A DNA stretch of 64,000 nucleotides from Thermoleophilaceae bacterium (lineage in GTDB: Bacteria; Actinomycetota; Thermoleophilia; Solirubrobacterales; Thermoleophilaceae), in NCBI GenBank assembly GCA_036378175.1, contig DASUWY010000010.1, positions 43,242 through 107,241 on the forward strand. The letters run 5' to 3'. This document shows positions 16,126-24,083 of this stretch, piece by piece (positions within the stretch are counted from its first letter, which is position 1; every line of letters starts with the position of its first letter). The notes under the pieces were generated by a model, which did no database searches, was not told where the DNA came from, and saw only the letters and a list, made by a program, of their open reading frames with translations. Made by a program: the position numbers and the translations under genes.

Positions 16126-16608
16126 GTGATCGTCATTGGCTATGACGGGTCGGCTGATGCTGAGGCGGCCATCAACTATGCCGGTGATCTGTTCCCTGGT
16201 GAGACCGCTTTGATCTGCACGGTATGGGAGCCGTTCGTCGACGTGATGGCGAGGTCGGGCGCTGGTCTCGCTGCTGGGTTCGGGGACCTCGACATCGTCG
16301 CGCTCGATGCGGAGAACGAGGGCGCTGCCCGCGCGCGTGCCGACGAGGGCGTGGAGCGCGCCAGCCGCGCCGGCCTTCAGGCAGAAGCTCGGGTGAGGGC
16401 GCGAGGCGGCACGGTGGCCGGCGCGATACTTGCCGAGGCCGAGCAGGCGAATGCCCGAGCGATCGTGCTCGGCACTCGCGGGCTCACGGGCATCAAGTCG
16501 CTGCTGCTCGGCAGCGTGTCGCACGCGGTGGTGCAGCACGCTGACAGGGCGGTCGTGATCGTGCCCTCGGCGGAGCTGGCCGAGGCGCGCGAGCGCAAAC
16601 GGGGGTAA
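16126..16608 (+). CDS. Single-domain universal stress protein
   Basis: The 160-residue UspA-fold protein has IGYDGS at the start and the ATP-binding signature GTRGLTGIKSLLLGSVS near residues 122-138, so nucleotide binding is likely. The start is the GTG eight bases after AGGAGG; the open frame runs far upstream through the tRNA but that extension is not real. The next gene begins five bases after the stop, suggesting co-transcription. One of four USP genes in the window. Confidence 0.88.
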   Translation: MIVIGYDGSADAEAAINYAGDLFPGETALICTVWEPFVDVMARSGAGLAAGFGDLDIVALDAENEGAARARADEGVERASRAGLQAEARVRARGGTVAGAILAEAEQANARAIVLGTRGLTGIKSLLLGSVSHAVVQHADRAVVIVPSAELAEARERKRG

Positions 16609-16613
16609 GGCGC

Positions 16614-16973
16614 ATGTCCGCGAGTGAGGTGATTTCTCTCGAGGAGCAGGGCTGGGAGGCGTTGTCCTCCGGCGGAGAGGTTGCGCGCGCTTTCTACGAG
16701 CGGGTGCTGGATCGCACTGTGGTGATGCTCTTGCCGGGCGGGCTCGTGCTCGACGATCGGGCGGTGATCGTGGGCTCGATGTCGGGGCAACCGTGGTCCT
16801 CGTATGAGCTCGAGAACCTGACGGCGTTCCAGCCCACAGACGACACGGCGGTGGTCGCGTACGGCGTGGTCGCACGGCGTGACGGAAACGAGTACTCGGC
16901 CCTGATGAGCAGCGTGTACGTTCGCCGCGACGGGCACTGGAAGCTCACGTTCCATCAGCAGACACCAAGATGA
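16614..16973 (+). CDS. NTF2-like (DUF4440-type) protein
   Basis: The 119-residue protein has an NTF2-like pattern: helix (ISLEEQGWEALSSGG-E-V-A), FYERVLDRTVVMLLPGG, then strands ending GHWKLTFHQQTPR. Such proteins often bind small hydrophobic ligands, and many act as stand-alone domains of unknown role. It immediately follows the stress-protein gene and is probably co-expressed with it. Confidence 0.7.
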   Translation: MSASEVISLEEQGWEALSSGGEVARAFYERVLDRTVVMLLPGGLVLDDRAVIVGSMSGQPWSSYELENLTAFQPTDDTAVVAYGVVARRDGNEYSALMSSVYVRRDGHWKLTFHQQTPR

Positions 16974-17060
16974 GTTTCCGGCGGTACCCGTCGGGTAGGG
17001 TCGCCCCGACGCGTTCAAGCCCCGCGCGCCGCACTGCACTGTCTATGTGAGGGAGTGGCC

Positions 17061-18296
17061 ATGAATCACGGATCGGCCGCCGGTTCGATTCTGCAGGGGC
17101 TCGGCGACACCCTGGACGACCTCGAGGGGCTTTACAAGGACGTGCACAGTCACCCCGAGCTGTCGTTGCAGGAGACGCGTACGGCCGGCCTGGCCGCCGA
17201 GCGGCTGAACGCCGCCACCTTTGAGGTGACCGAGCACGTCGGGGGAACCGGCGTGGTGGGTCTGCTGGAGAACGGCGACGGGCCGACCGTGATGCTGCGC
17301 GCCGACATGGACGCCCTGCCGGTCAAGGAGGACACCGGCCTGCCGTACGCGAGCACGGTGGACGGAGTGATGCACGCCTGCGGACACGACATCCACGTGA
17401 CGTGGCTGGCTGGCGCCGCCGCGCTGATGGCGCGATCGCGAGACACGTGGCGAGGCACGCTGATGGCGGTGTTCCAGCCGGCGGAGGAGGTGGCGGCGGG
17501 CGCGCGGGCGATGATCGAGGACGGCCTGTTCGACCGCTTTCCGAAGCCCGACGTGATCCTCGGCCAGCACGTGATGCCGATGTCGGCCGGGATCATCGCC
17601 AGCCGCTCGGGCGTGGTCACCTCAGCGGGCGACAGCTTCGAGATCCGGATGTTCGGTCGCGGCGCGCACGGCTCGATGCCACAGGCGAGCATCGATCCGG
17701 TGGTGATGGCAGCCTCGACCGTGCTGCGCTTGCAGACGGTCGTGTCGCGCGAGGTGGGCCCCACGGATGCCGCCGTTCTGACCGTCGGCGCGCTGCAGGC
17801 CGGCACGAAGGAGAATGTGATCCCCGACGACGCAGTGATCAAGCTCAACGTGCGCACCTTCGACGAGGGAGTCCGTCAGCGAGTGCTCGGCGCGATTGAG
17901 CGCATCGTCAAAGCCGAGTCAGAGGCGTCCGGCGCGCCCAAGGCGCCCGAGATCACGCCGCTCGATCGCTACGACCTGGTGCGCAACGACGAGCACGCCA
18001 CCGAGCGCGTGCTCGACGCGCTTCGGTCGCAGTTGGGCGAAGAGCGCGTGACTCAGACCGGGCCCGCGTCCGCCAGCGAGGACTTCGGCTCCTTCGGGGT
18101 CGAATGGCATGTGCCCTCGGTGTTCTGGTTCGTCGGCGGCGTGGATCCCGACACGTACGCGAAGGCCGAGCGCGAGGGACGGCTGAGCGAGCTGCCCACC
18201 AACCACAATCCGAAGTTCGCCCCGGTGATCCCTCCCACGCTCGAGACCGGGGTGGAGGCGCTCGTGACGGGAGCGTGCGCTTGGCTGTCGCCATAG
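17061..18296 (+). CDS. M20-family amidohydrolase (IAA-amino-acid/hippurate hydrolase-like)
   Basis: The 411-residue metallopeptidase has the metal-binding segments MHACGHDIHV (Cys, His, Asp), FQPAEE (Glu-Glu), and the catalytic-domain GQHVMP; a lid domain runs about 180-290. The family removes acyl groups from N-acyl amino acids. ATG was chosen because GAGGGAG lies five bases before it; an in-frame GTG two codons earlier overlaps that site. There is no signal peptide, so it is cytoplasmic. The natural substrate is not deducible. Confidence 0.88.
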   Translation: MNHGSAAGSILQGLGDTLDDLEGLYKDVHSHPELSLQETRTAGLAAERLNAATFEVTEHVGGTGVVGLLENGDGPTVMLRADMDALPVKEDTGLPYASTVDGVMHACGHDIHVTWLAGAAALMARSRDTWRGTLMAVFQPAEEVAAGARAMIEDGLFDRFPKPDVILGQHVMPMSAGIIASRSGVVTSAGDSFEIRMFGRGAHGSMPQASIDPVVMAASTVLRLQTVVSREVGPTDAAVLTVGALQAGTKENVIPDDAVIKLNVRTFDEGVRQRVLGAIERIVKAESEASGAPKAPEITPLDRYDLVRNDEHATERVLDALRSQLGEERVTQTGPASASEDFGSFGVEWHVPSVFWFVGGVDPDTYAKAEREGRLSELPTNHNPKFAPVIPPTLETGVEALVTGACAWLSP

Positions 18297-18316
18297 TGCG
18301 CCGGGGTGCCTGACCC

Positions 18317-18991
18317 TTGCTGAGCGGCTTCTCCCCGACTCTGATCCTCGTCCTCAACCTGGCGGGCACGTTCGTGTTCGGGCTCAGCGGCGGCATGGCG
18401 GCGGTGCGCCGCGGCCTGGACGTGTTCGGCGCCGTGGTGCTCGCCGCGGTGGTGGGCCTCGCCGGCGGCATCATCCGCGATGTCTTGATCGGCAGGCCGC
18501 CCGCCACGTTCCGCGACTGGCGCTATCTCGCGGTTGCCGGAGGCGCGGGGCTCGTCACATCGCTGATGCATCCGACGATCGATCGGCTTCAGCGCCCGAT
18601 CGACACGATGGACGCCGCCGGCTTGGCGCTCTTCTCCGTGACCGGCGCCGCAACCGCGCTTGCCTACGGACTGGGCACCGCGGAATCGATCATCCTCGGC
18701 GCGCTCACCGGAATCGGCGGCGGCATGGTCCGCGACGTCCTGGTGGGCGAGATCCCCGAGGTCCTGAAGGGCGGCCTCTACGCGATCCCTGCGCTGGTGG
18801 GCGCGGGCATCGTCGTGCTCGCGTACCGGCAGGGCGATCGCAGCACAGCGTGGCCGATCGTCGGGGCGGCCGCGTGCTTCACCATCCGCATGGCGGGGCT
18901 GCGCTACCACCTCAACCTGCCCACGGCCACGGACCTGCCGCAGAGCGTTGACCCGCGGCGCCTGCGAAAACGCGAGCGGCCGCCGAGATGA
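18317..18991 (+). CDS. TRIC-family (UPF0126) cation channel homologue
   Basis: The 224-residue membrane protein shows the duplicated TRIC signature: GGIIRDVLIGRPP in the first half and GGGMVRDVLVGEIPEVL in the second, each followed by hydrophobic helices (about seven in total). Prokaryotic TRIC homologues form trimeric monovalent cation channels. TTG is the likely start. The C-terminus is a basic cytoplasmic tail. Confidence 0.85.
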   Translation: MLSGFSPTLILVLNLAGTFVFGLSGGMAAVRRGLDVFGAVVLAAVVGLAGGIIRDVLIGRPPATFRDWRYLAVAGGAGLVTSLMHPTIDRLQRPIDTMDAAGLALFSVTGAATALAYGLGTAESIILGALTGIGGGMVRDVLVGEIPEVLKGGLYAIPALVGAGIVVLAYRQGDRSTAWPIVGAAACFTIRMAGLRYHLNLPTATDLPQSVDPRRLRKRERPPR

Positions 18992-18997
18992 GCCCTT

Positions 18998-19351
18998 CTA
19001 CTTCTCGCGGATGAGCTCCGCGAGCACCACGGCGTCGTTGTGCTCCCGGTCGCGCGCGCCGTAGACGAGCGTGAGCGGCCCCTTCTCACTGCGCCGCCGT
19101 AGCTCGTCCACCTCATCGCGATGCGAGGCGAGCTCCTCCCGGTAACGGTCACGGAACTCCGGAAAGCGCTCTGGGACATGGCCGAACCACTTGCGCAGCT
19201 CGTCGCTCGGCGCGAGCTCGCGGGCCCAGTCGTCGAGCCGAGCACGCTCGCGCGAGATGCCGCGCGGCCAGAGCCGGTCGATCAGCACGCGGTAGCCGTC
19301 GCCGGCCTCCGCCTCGTCGTACACGCGCTTGATCCGTACGTCCCGGGCCAT
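18998..19351 (-). CDS. DUF488 family protein (YeaO-like)
   Basis: The 117-residue protein has the family hallmarks: RVLIDRLWPRGISRE near residue 20, ARELAPSDELRKWFGH, and GPLTLVYGARDREHNDAVVL at the end. Function is unknown. The open frame extends upstream, but MARDVRIKRVYDEA matches the usual N-terminus. Another DUF488 branch member lies at 43334. Confidence 0.85.
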   Translation of the reverse strand: MARDVRIKRVYDEAEAGDGYRVLIDRLWPRGISRERARLDDWARELAPSDELRKWFGHVPERFPEFRDRYREELASHRDEVDELRRRSEKGPLTLVYGARDREHNDAVVLAELIREK

Positions 19352-19458
19352 CTGTCTTTGTTTACCGGGAACACGGTTGCAAATCCACGAGTTCGGGCAG
19401 CAGTCTCGCGCGCCTCGCGGTGCATGTCGCGGACTCTGGAGACAGCAAGGGAGGATCA

Positions 19459-20325
19459 ATGGCCTATTCGATTCCGAGCGATGTGGACAGCAGGCCGATC
19501 GCGATCGACGGCGCGGGCACCCTGGGGCGGCGGATCGCCTCCGTGTACGCGGCGGGCGGCAGTGACGTGCGGCTGTACGACCTGTCGGAGGAGCAGCTGA
19601 AGAAGGCGCGGGCCGAAGCTGTGGAGTACATCGACCACGTGAGGGATGTGCTGGGCCTCGACGCCGGCCGGACCGGCCAGGTGGAGACGTCCCACGATCT
19701 CGGTGAGGCGGTGCGCAGAGCGTGGATGGTGATCGAGGCCGTGCCCGAGCGGCTCGAGATCAAGCGCGAGGTCTTCGGGCAGCTCGATCAGCTCGCGGAG
19801 GCGGACGCCATTCTCGCCAGCAACTCGTCATCGCTGCCGACCAGCCAGATGATCGACAAGGTTGAGCGCCCAGAGCGAGTGCTGAACACGCACTACCAGC
19901 AGCCGCCGGAGCTCAATTCGGTCGAGCTCATGTCCTGCGGCAGGACCGACGAGGGCGTGATCGACGCGCTGATGAAGAAGATCCCGGAGTACGGGCTTAA
20001 GACGTTCCACGTGCTTCGCGAGAGCGACGGCTTCATCTTCAACCGCGTCTGGGCCGCGATCAAGCGTGAGTGCTTGATGGTGGTGGAGGAGGGGGTCGCG
20101 ACTCCGGATGACGTGGACGAGATGTGGAAGATCTTCACCGCGCCGGGCATTCCACCGTTCCGCCTCATGGACCGCGTGGGACTCGACGTCGTCCTGAACA
20201 TCGAGGAGCACTACGCGTCCGTGCGCACGGGCCTGCCGGAGGGTCCGCGCAAGCTGGTCCGGGAGATGATCGACGAGGGTCGTCTCGGCGTGAAGAGCGG
20301 ACGCGGCTTCTACGACTACGACTGA
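19459..20325 (+). CDS. 3-hydroxyacyl-CoA dehydrogenase family protein
   Basis: The 288-residue protein has an N-terminal Rossmann fold with GAGTLGRRIA, then VIEAVPERLEIKREVF and ILASNSSSLPTSQM, and a C-terminal helical domain ending [10 protein letters not shown]. It would oxidise 3-hydroxyacyl-CoA or a similar hydroxy-acid with NAD. HYQQPPELNSVEL replaces the more usual H-F-(F/W)-x-P-x-x-x-M-x-L-V-E motif, so the substrate may differ. GGGAGG precedes the ATG by four bases. The following transporter-like frame begins at its stop codon. Confidence 0.85.
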   Translation: MAYSIPSDVDSRPIAIDGAGTLGRRIASVYAAGGSDVRLYDLSEEQLKKARAEAVEYIDHVRDVLGLDAGRTGQVETSHDLGEAVRRAWMVIEAVPERLEIKREVFGQLDQLAEADAILASNSSSLPTSQMIDKVERPERVLNTHYQQPPELNSVELMSCGRTDEGVIDALMKKIPEYGLKTFHVLRESDGFIFNRVWAAIKRECLMVVEEGVATPDDVDEMWKIFTAPGIPPFRLMDRVGLDVVLNIEEHYASVRTGLPEGPRKLVREMIDEGRLGVKSGRGFYDYD

Positions 20326-22787
20326 ATTTCGCGGTACGGCACCGCGAGGCCGGCGCGCGGCTGACCGAGCACGGCAGCGGCATCGCGATCACACCGGGTG
20401 GGATCGGCACCGCGGCGTCGATCTACGTGGCGGGCGCGTGCATCGGTGCCCTGTTCTTCGGTCAGCTCACCGATCGCTACGGCCGTAAGAAGCTGATGAT
20501 GATCACGCTGAGCGTCTACATCCTGGCGACCGTTCTCACAGCTTTCTCGTTCGCCCCCTGGTACTTCTTCCTCTGCCGCTTCTTCACCGGCGCGGGCATT
20601 GGAGGCGAGTACTCGGCGATCAACTCCGCGATCGACGAGTTGATCCCGGCGCGCAACCGGGGCCAGGTGGACATCACGATCAACGGGAGCTACTGGGTGG
20701 GCTCGGCGATCGGCGGCGTTGCCGGCCTCTGGTTCCTCGACACCGCCGTGTTCGCGAGGGACTTCGGCTGGCGGCTCGCATTCGGCGTTGGCGCCCTGCT
20801 CGGGTTGACGATCCTGCTGGTGCGCCGCAGCGTGCCGGAGAGTCCGCGCTGGCTTTTCATCCACGGCCGCGACGACGAGGCCGAGCGCATCGTCGACGGG
20901 ATCGAGGCGGACGTGCGCGGCCAGACCCACCGTGATCTGCCCGAGCCCGGTGCCAGCATCACGGTCCGCCAGCGCGCGTCGATCCCGTTTCGCGAGATCG
21001 CGAAGGTCGCGATCCGGTTCTACCCGAAGCGAGCAACGCTCGGCATCGCCCTCTTCGTCGGGCAGGCGTTCCTCTACAACGCCGTGACCTTCAACCTCGG
21101 CAACATCCTCAACCGGTTCTTTGGGGTGTCGTCGGGCGCGGTGCCCGGCTTCATCGTGATCTTTGCGGTGGGGAACTTCCTTGGCGCGTTCCTGCTCGGC
21201 CGGCTGTTCGACACGCTGGGCCGCATCCCGATGATCGCGGGCACCTACCTCATCTCGTCGGGCCTCACGGTCGTGCTGGCGGTGTTCATGCTCGGCGGCC
21301 ACCTCACCGAGTGGTCGTTCATCGCGCTCGTGAGCGTGACCTTCTTCTTTGCCTCCGCCGGTGCGAGCGCCGCGTATTTGACGGTGAGCGAGATCTTCCC
21401 GATGGAAACGCGCGCGCTCGCGATCGCGTTCTTCTACGCGCTCGGCACAGGTCTCGGGGGGATCATCGGGCTGGCGCTGTTCGGCAACCTGATCGACCGG
21501 GGCGAGAGCGCGGTGGCGATCGGCTTCTTCGTGGGCGCGGCTGTGATGGCGCTGGGCGGCCTGGCCGAGCTCCTGTTCGGGGTGAAGGCCGAGGGCGTGC
21601 CGCTCGAGGACATCGCGAAGCCGCTCACGGTGGCCGACGCGGAGAGCGGTGGCTCCGCGGAGACGCAGGAACCAGCTCCGCCGCCGGAGCTCGCCCCCGA
21701 GCAGCTCGAGGCGCTCCGCTGCCGCCAGCGAGCCGAGGAGGAGCGCGCCCGCGCCGCCGAGCACCGCGCGGCCGTTCACGAGCTCACCGCGAAGTCGGAC
21801 GGCGCGGACCGCCTGCGCGCCGAAGAGGTGCTCGCCGAGGTGGCGGAACTGCGCGCCAAGGGCCTCGACGAGCGCGCGGGAGTGCACGACCGGCGCTCTG
21901 CCGCGGATAGGGCGACCGATGGCGCTCAGCGGCAGGTTGCGCTCGACCGCGCCGCGGCCGCGGAGCAGCGTGCGCAGGTGGACGAGGAGCGCGCCGAGGC
22001 GCTGGTGGCGGAGAACAGGGCCGACTCCGAGCTGCACACGGAGCTCGCGGAGGCGGCGGCAGAGCGCGCCCGGGCGAGCGAGCAGCGCGCGCTCGCTGAC
22101 AAGACACGCGGTGAGGCGGACGGGCAGCAGGGCCCCGCGGGGGACGTTGCCCGGGCCCAGGTGGAGATGTACGAGGCGTGGGCCCAGATGCACGATGCGC
22201 GCGCGCAGGCGCACGTGGCCCGCTCGGAGCGCAACAGGCAGGACGCCGATCGCTACGAGGGCGAGGCCGACGCACACCAGGAGCGCGCCCTCGCGGCCGA
22301 GCAGCGCGTGGACGCGGCACGCCACCGCGTGACCGCCGAGGCGATCGGCGGGCGGGAGGCGGCCGCCGAGCAGACCGAGCATGCGCGCGCACAGGCGGCG
22401 GAACGAGAGCGCGCGGCGCACGAGCGCGATGAGCGCATCCGCCGCCGCATCGCCCGCCGGCAGGCCCGCGAGCACGAGGGTCTCAGGCGCTTTCGCCCAG
22501 GGCCGAGCAGCACGCTGTACTCACCGGGCATGGTTGGTACCGCCAGCCGCTGGGCCCCGACAGCCGAGCAGGATCTCGACCGGGAGATCGACTCGATCGA
22601 ACGCGCGCTCGACGAGCGCGGCCCCACCGACCGCGACGACCTTGCCGAAGCCGTGGGCGCCCGCTACTGGGGTCCTGGGCGCTTCCGCGCCGCGCTCCGC
22701 GAGGCGGAGGAGGAGGGCCGCGCACGCCGGCTCTCGCGCATGACCTATGCGCCGCCTGAGCCCACCGGCGCTGGGCAGAGCCGATGA
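20322..22787 (+). CDS. 5'-truncated MFS transporter fused to coiled coil and winged-helix-like tail
   Basis: About 430 residues match an MFS sugar-porter-like family ([50 protein letters not shown]). The frame enters at [13 protein letters not shown], which in homologues follows transmembrane helix 1, so helix 1 and the normal start are missing. No ATG/GTG/TTG lies between the previous stop and helix 2; the stated start is the first in-frame CTG and is arbitrary. Past the transporter, residues about 455-725 form a charged Ala/Glu/Arg coiled coil. The last 65 residues ([16 protein letters not shown] to the [18 protein letters not shown] segment) look like a winged helix. Overlaps the next frame by ATGA. 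Confidence 0.65.
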   Translation: MNFAVRHREAGARLTEHGSGIAITPGGIGTAASIYVAGACIGALFFGQLTDRYGRKKLMMITLSVYILATVLTAFSFAPWYFFLCRFFTGAGIGGEYSAINSAIDELIPARNRGQVDITINGSYWVGSAIGGVAGLWFLDTAVFARDFGWRLAFGVGALLGLTILLVRRSVPESPRWLFIHGRDDEAERIVDGIEADVRGQTHRDLPEPGASITVRQRASIPFREIAKVAIRFYPKRATLGIALFVGQAFLYNAVTFNLGNILNRFFGVSSGAVPGFIVIFAVGNFLGAFLLGRLFDTLGRIPMIAGTYLISSGLTVVLAVFMLGGHLTEWSFIALVSVTFFFASAGASAAYLTVSEIFPMETRALAIAFFYALGTGLGGIIGLALFGNLIDRGESAVAIGFFVGAAVMALGGLAELLFGVKAEGVPLEDIAKPLTVADAESGGSAETQEPAPPPELAPEQLEALRCRQRAEEERARAAEHRAAVHELTAKSDGADRLRAEEVLAEVAELRAKGLDERAGVHDRRSAADRATDGAQRQVALDRAAAAEQRAQVDEERAEALVAENRADSELHTELAEAAAERARASEQRALADKTRGEADGQQGPAGDVARAQVEMYEAWAQMHDARAQAHVARSERNRQDADRYEGEADAHQERALAAEQRVDAARHRVTAEAIGGREAAAEQTEHARAQAAERERAAHERDERIRRRIARRQAREHEGLRRFRPGPSSTLYSPGMVGTASRWAPTAEQDLDREIDSIERALDERGPTDRDDLAEAVGARYWGPGRFRAALREAEEEGRARRLSRMTYAPPEPTGAGQSR

Positions 22788-23056
22788 GCGCCGCTCAGCA
22801 TCGCGTGGTGATCGTGGGGTGCGGGTTCGCGGGGTTGTTAGCCGCGCGTGCGCTGAAGCACAGCACCGCGCAGGTGACGGTGATCGACCGCACCAACCAC
22901 CATCTCTTCCAGCCGCTTCTGTACCAGGTGGCCACCGGGATCCTGTCGGAGGGGGAGATCGCGCCGCCGATCAGGGACGTGCTGCGAGAGCAGCGCAATG
23001 CCGAGGTGCTGCTCGGTGAGGTGGTCGCGCCCTGCGACGTGCTCGTCGTGCGCTGA
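22784..23056 (+). pseudogene. N-terminal stump of type II NADH dehydrogenase (Ndh-2)
   Basis: The 90-residue frame reads as the start of Ndh-2: [19 protein letters not shown] (FAD motif), then [18 protein letters not shown] and [11 protein letters not shown]. Family members are 400 or more residues; here the frame stops after [11 protein letters not shown] and a convergent gene begins 10 bases later. The NADH site and membrane-anchoring C-terminus are absent, so it cannot be a working dehydrogenase. It is coupled by ATGA to the truncated transporter, which suggests deletions or an assembly join at both ends of this segment. Confidence 0.75.
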
Positions 23057-23066
23057 GGGGGCCGGC

Positions 23067-23387
23067 TCAGCGCCGGGTGACTGAATCGATCGCCACCGTG
23101 GAGGTGCGGCCGCCGCGCAGCCAGCGCACGGTTACCGTGCCCGCCTTCGGGTCGATCGCCTGCACCTTCCCGATCTCGCCCGTGCTCTTCTTGCGCACGT
23201 GGCCCGCCGGTAGGGCGGTGGACGTCTTCACCGCGCCGGCGCGCTTCTTCGGCTTGGGCGGCGCCCCGCCACCGAGGCGGACCGTCTTCAGCGGCGCATC
23301 GCGCTCCGGCCGAGCATCCTCGTCCAGCGGAGTGACGCTGGCGCCTGTGCCCTTGGTGAAGTGGTCGAGTCGATAAGTCCTAGCCAT
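23067..23387 (-). CDS. Basic protein with KOW/SH3-like C-terminus, function unknown
   Basis: The 106-residue protein is disordered and Lys/Arg/Pro-rich in its first half (GGGAPPKPKKRAG). It ends with GEIGKVQAIDPKAGTVTVRW, a pattern like a KOW or small beta-barrel module. Such modules often bind nucleic acid or protein, but no family is recognised. Gene reality is supported by codon pattern and the compact fold. Confidence 0.55.
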   Translation of the reverse strand: MARTYRLDHFTKGTGASVTPLDEDARPERDAPLKTVRLGGGAPPKPKKRAGAVKTSTALPAGHVRKKSTGEIGKVQAIDPKAGTVTVRWLRGGRTSTVAIDSVTRR

Positions 23388-23397
23388 CCACTAGGAA

Positions 23398-24036
23398 TTA
23401 TAGTCGGCCGACGGTGCGCAGATCGTGCGCGATGTGCGCCGCATTCAGGGGTGCCGCGGCGTTATAGGAGCCGCGCATCATGCCCCTCGAATCCACCAGG
23501 TAGATGATCGACGTGTGGGTGCCACCGGTGTACGCCGGCAGCTGCGCGTCTATGAAGTAGCGATCCCACACGGGCAAGAGCTGGGCGCGCGTGCCGATCA
23601 GGTAGCGGAACTGCGGCGGCTCGCGCAGACGCGCGACCCAGCGCCGCACCGAAGCCCGGGTATCGCCGCCCGGGTCGACGCTGATTCCCACGGCACGCAC
23701 GCGCCGCGCCGCGGGGCCGAGGTCGCGGAACGCCTGCCGGATCTCCGTGCCGATCAACGGGCAGGTGTCCGTGCAGTGCGTGTAGATGAAGCTGACGAGG
23801 TAGGGATGCCCGCGCAGGCTCCGCGGGTCGAGCATGGCGCCGCCAATCCCGTCGCGCAGGCGGAACGGCGGTGCGGGCCGCCCGCGGAAGTTCACCGTGA
23901 GTCGCTCGGCATAGAGGCCGTGGCCGGCGGGCGCCGCCGCATGCGGATGGTCCTGCAGGCCGAGCGGGATGAGGACGGCGCCGGCGGCCAAGCACAGCGC
24001 CGCAAGCAGCCGGACGGACTTCGAAATCCGGCGCAC
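23398..24036 (-). CDS. Sco1/SenC copper-chaperone-like protein
   Basis: The 212-residue protein has an N-terminal membrane anchor (about 8-27) and a thioredoxin-fold Sco domain with the copper-binding pair Cys88 and Cys92 (THCTDTCP) and His174 (GGTHTS). Sco proteins deliver copper to, or reduce, the CuA site of cytochrome oxidase at the outer membrane face. GTG start. It is divergent from a Sco-TlpA fusion with only 47 bases between starts, so the two are probably controlled together. Confidence 0.88.
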   Translation of the reverse strand: MRRISKSVRLLAALCLAAGAVLIPLGLQDHPHAAAPAGHGLYAERLTVNFRGRPAPPFRLRDGIGGAMLDPRSLRGHPYLVSFIYTHCTDTCPLIGTEIRQAFRDLGPAARRVRAVGISVDPGGDTRASVRRWVARLREPPQFRYLIGTRAQLLPVWDRYFIDAQLPAYTGGTHTSIIYLVDSRGMMRGSYNAAAPLNAAHIAHDLRTVGRL

Positions 24037-24083
24037 CTCCGCTGATGGTACGAGGATCTCAGCACCGTCCTATGGTGTGACAG

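Noticed and set aside
15634..16136. Minus-strand frames containing GATGFEPATARPP and RLDSNQRPLGPQPSALPDC across the tRNA-Pro gene
   Set aside because: These are the well-known false proteins from the antisense of tRNA genes; the tRNA itself is unambiguous.
17046..17061. GTG at 17055 as start of the M20 amidohydrolase gene
   Set aside because: It overlaps the best ribosome-binding sequence; the ATG two codons later is correctly spaced from it.
20316..22475. A 719-codon frame antisense to the MFS-coiled-coil fusion
   Set aside because: It mirrors the Ala/Arg/Glu repeat coding strand and has no domain signature; the sense frame carries conserved transporter motifs.
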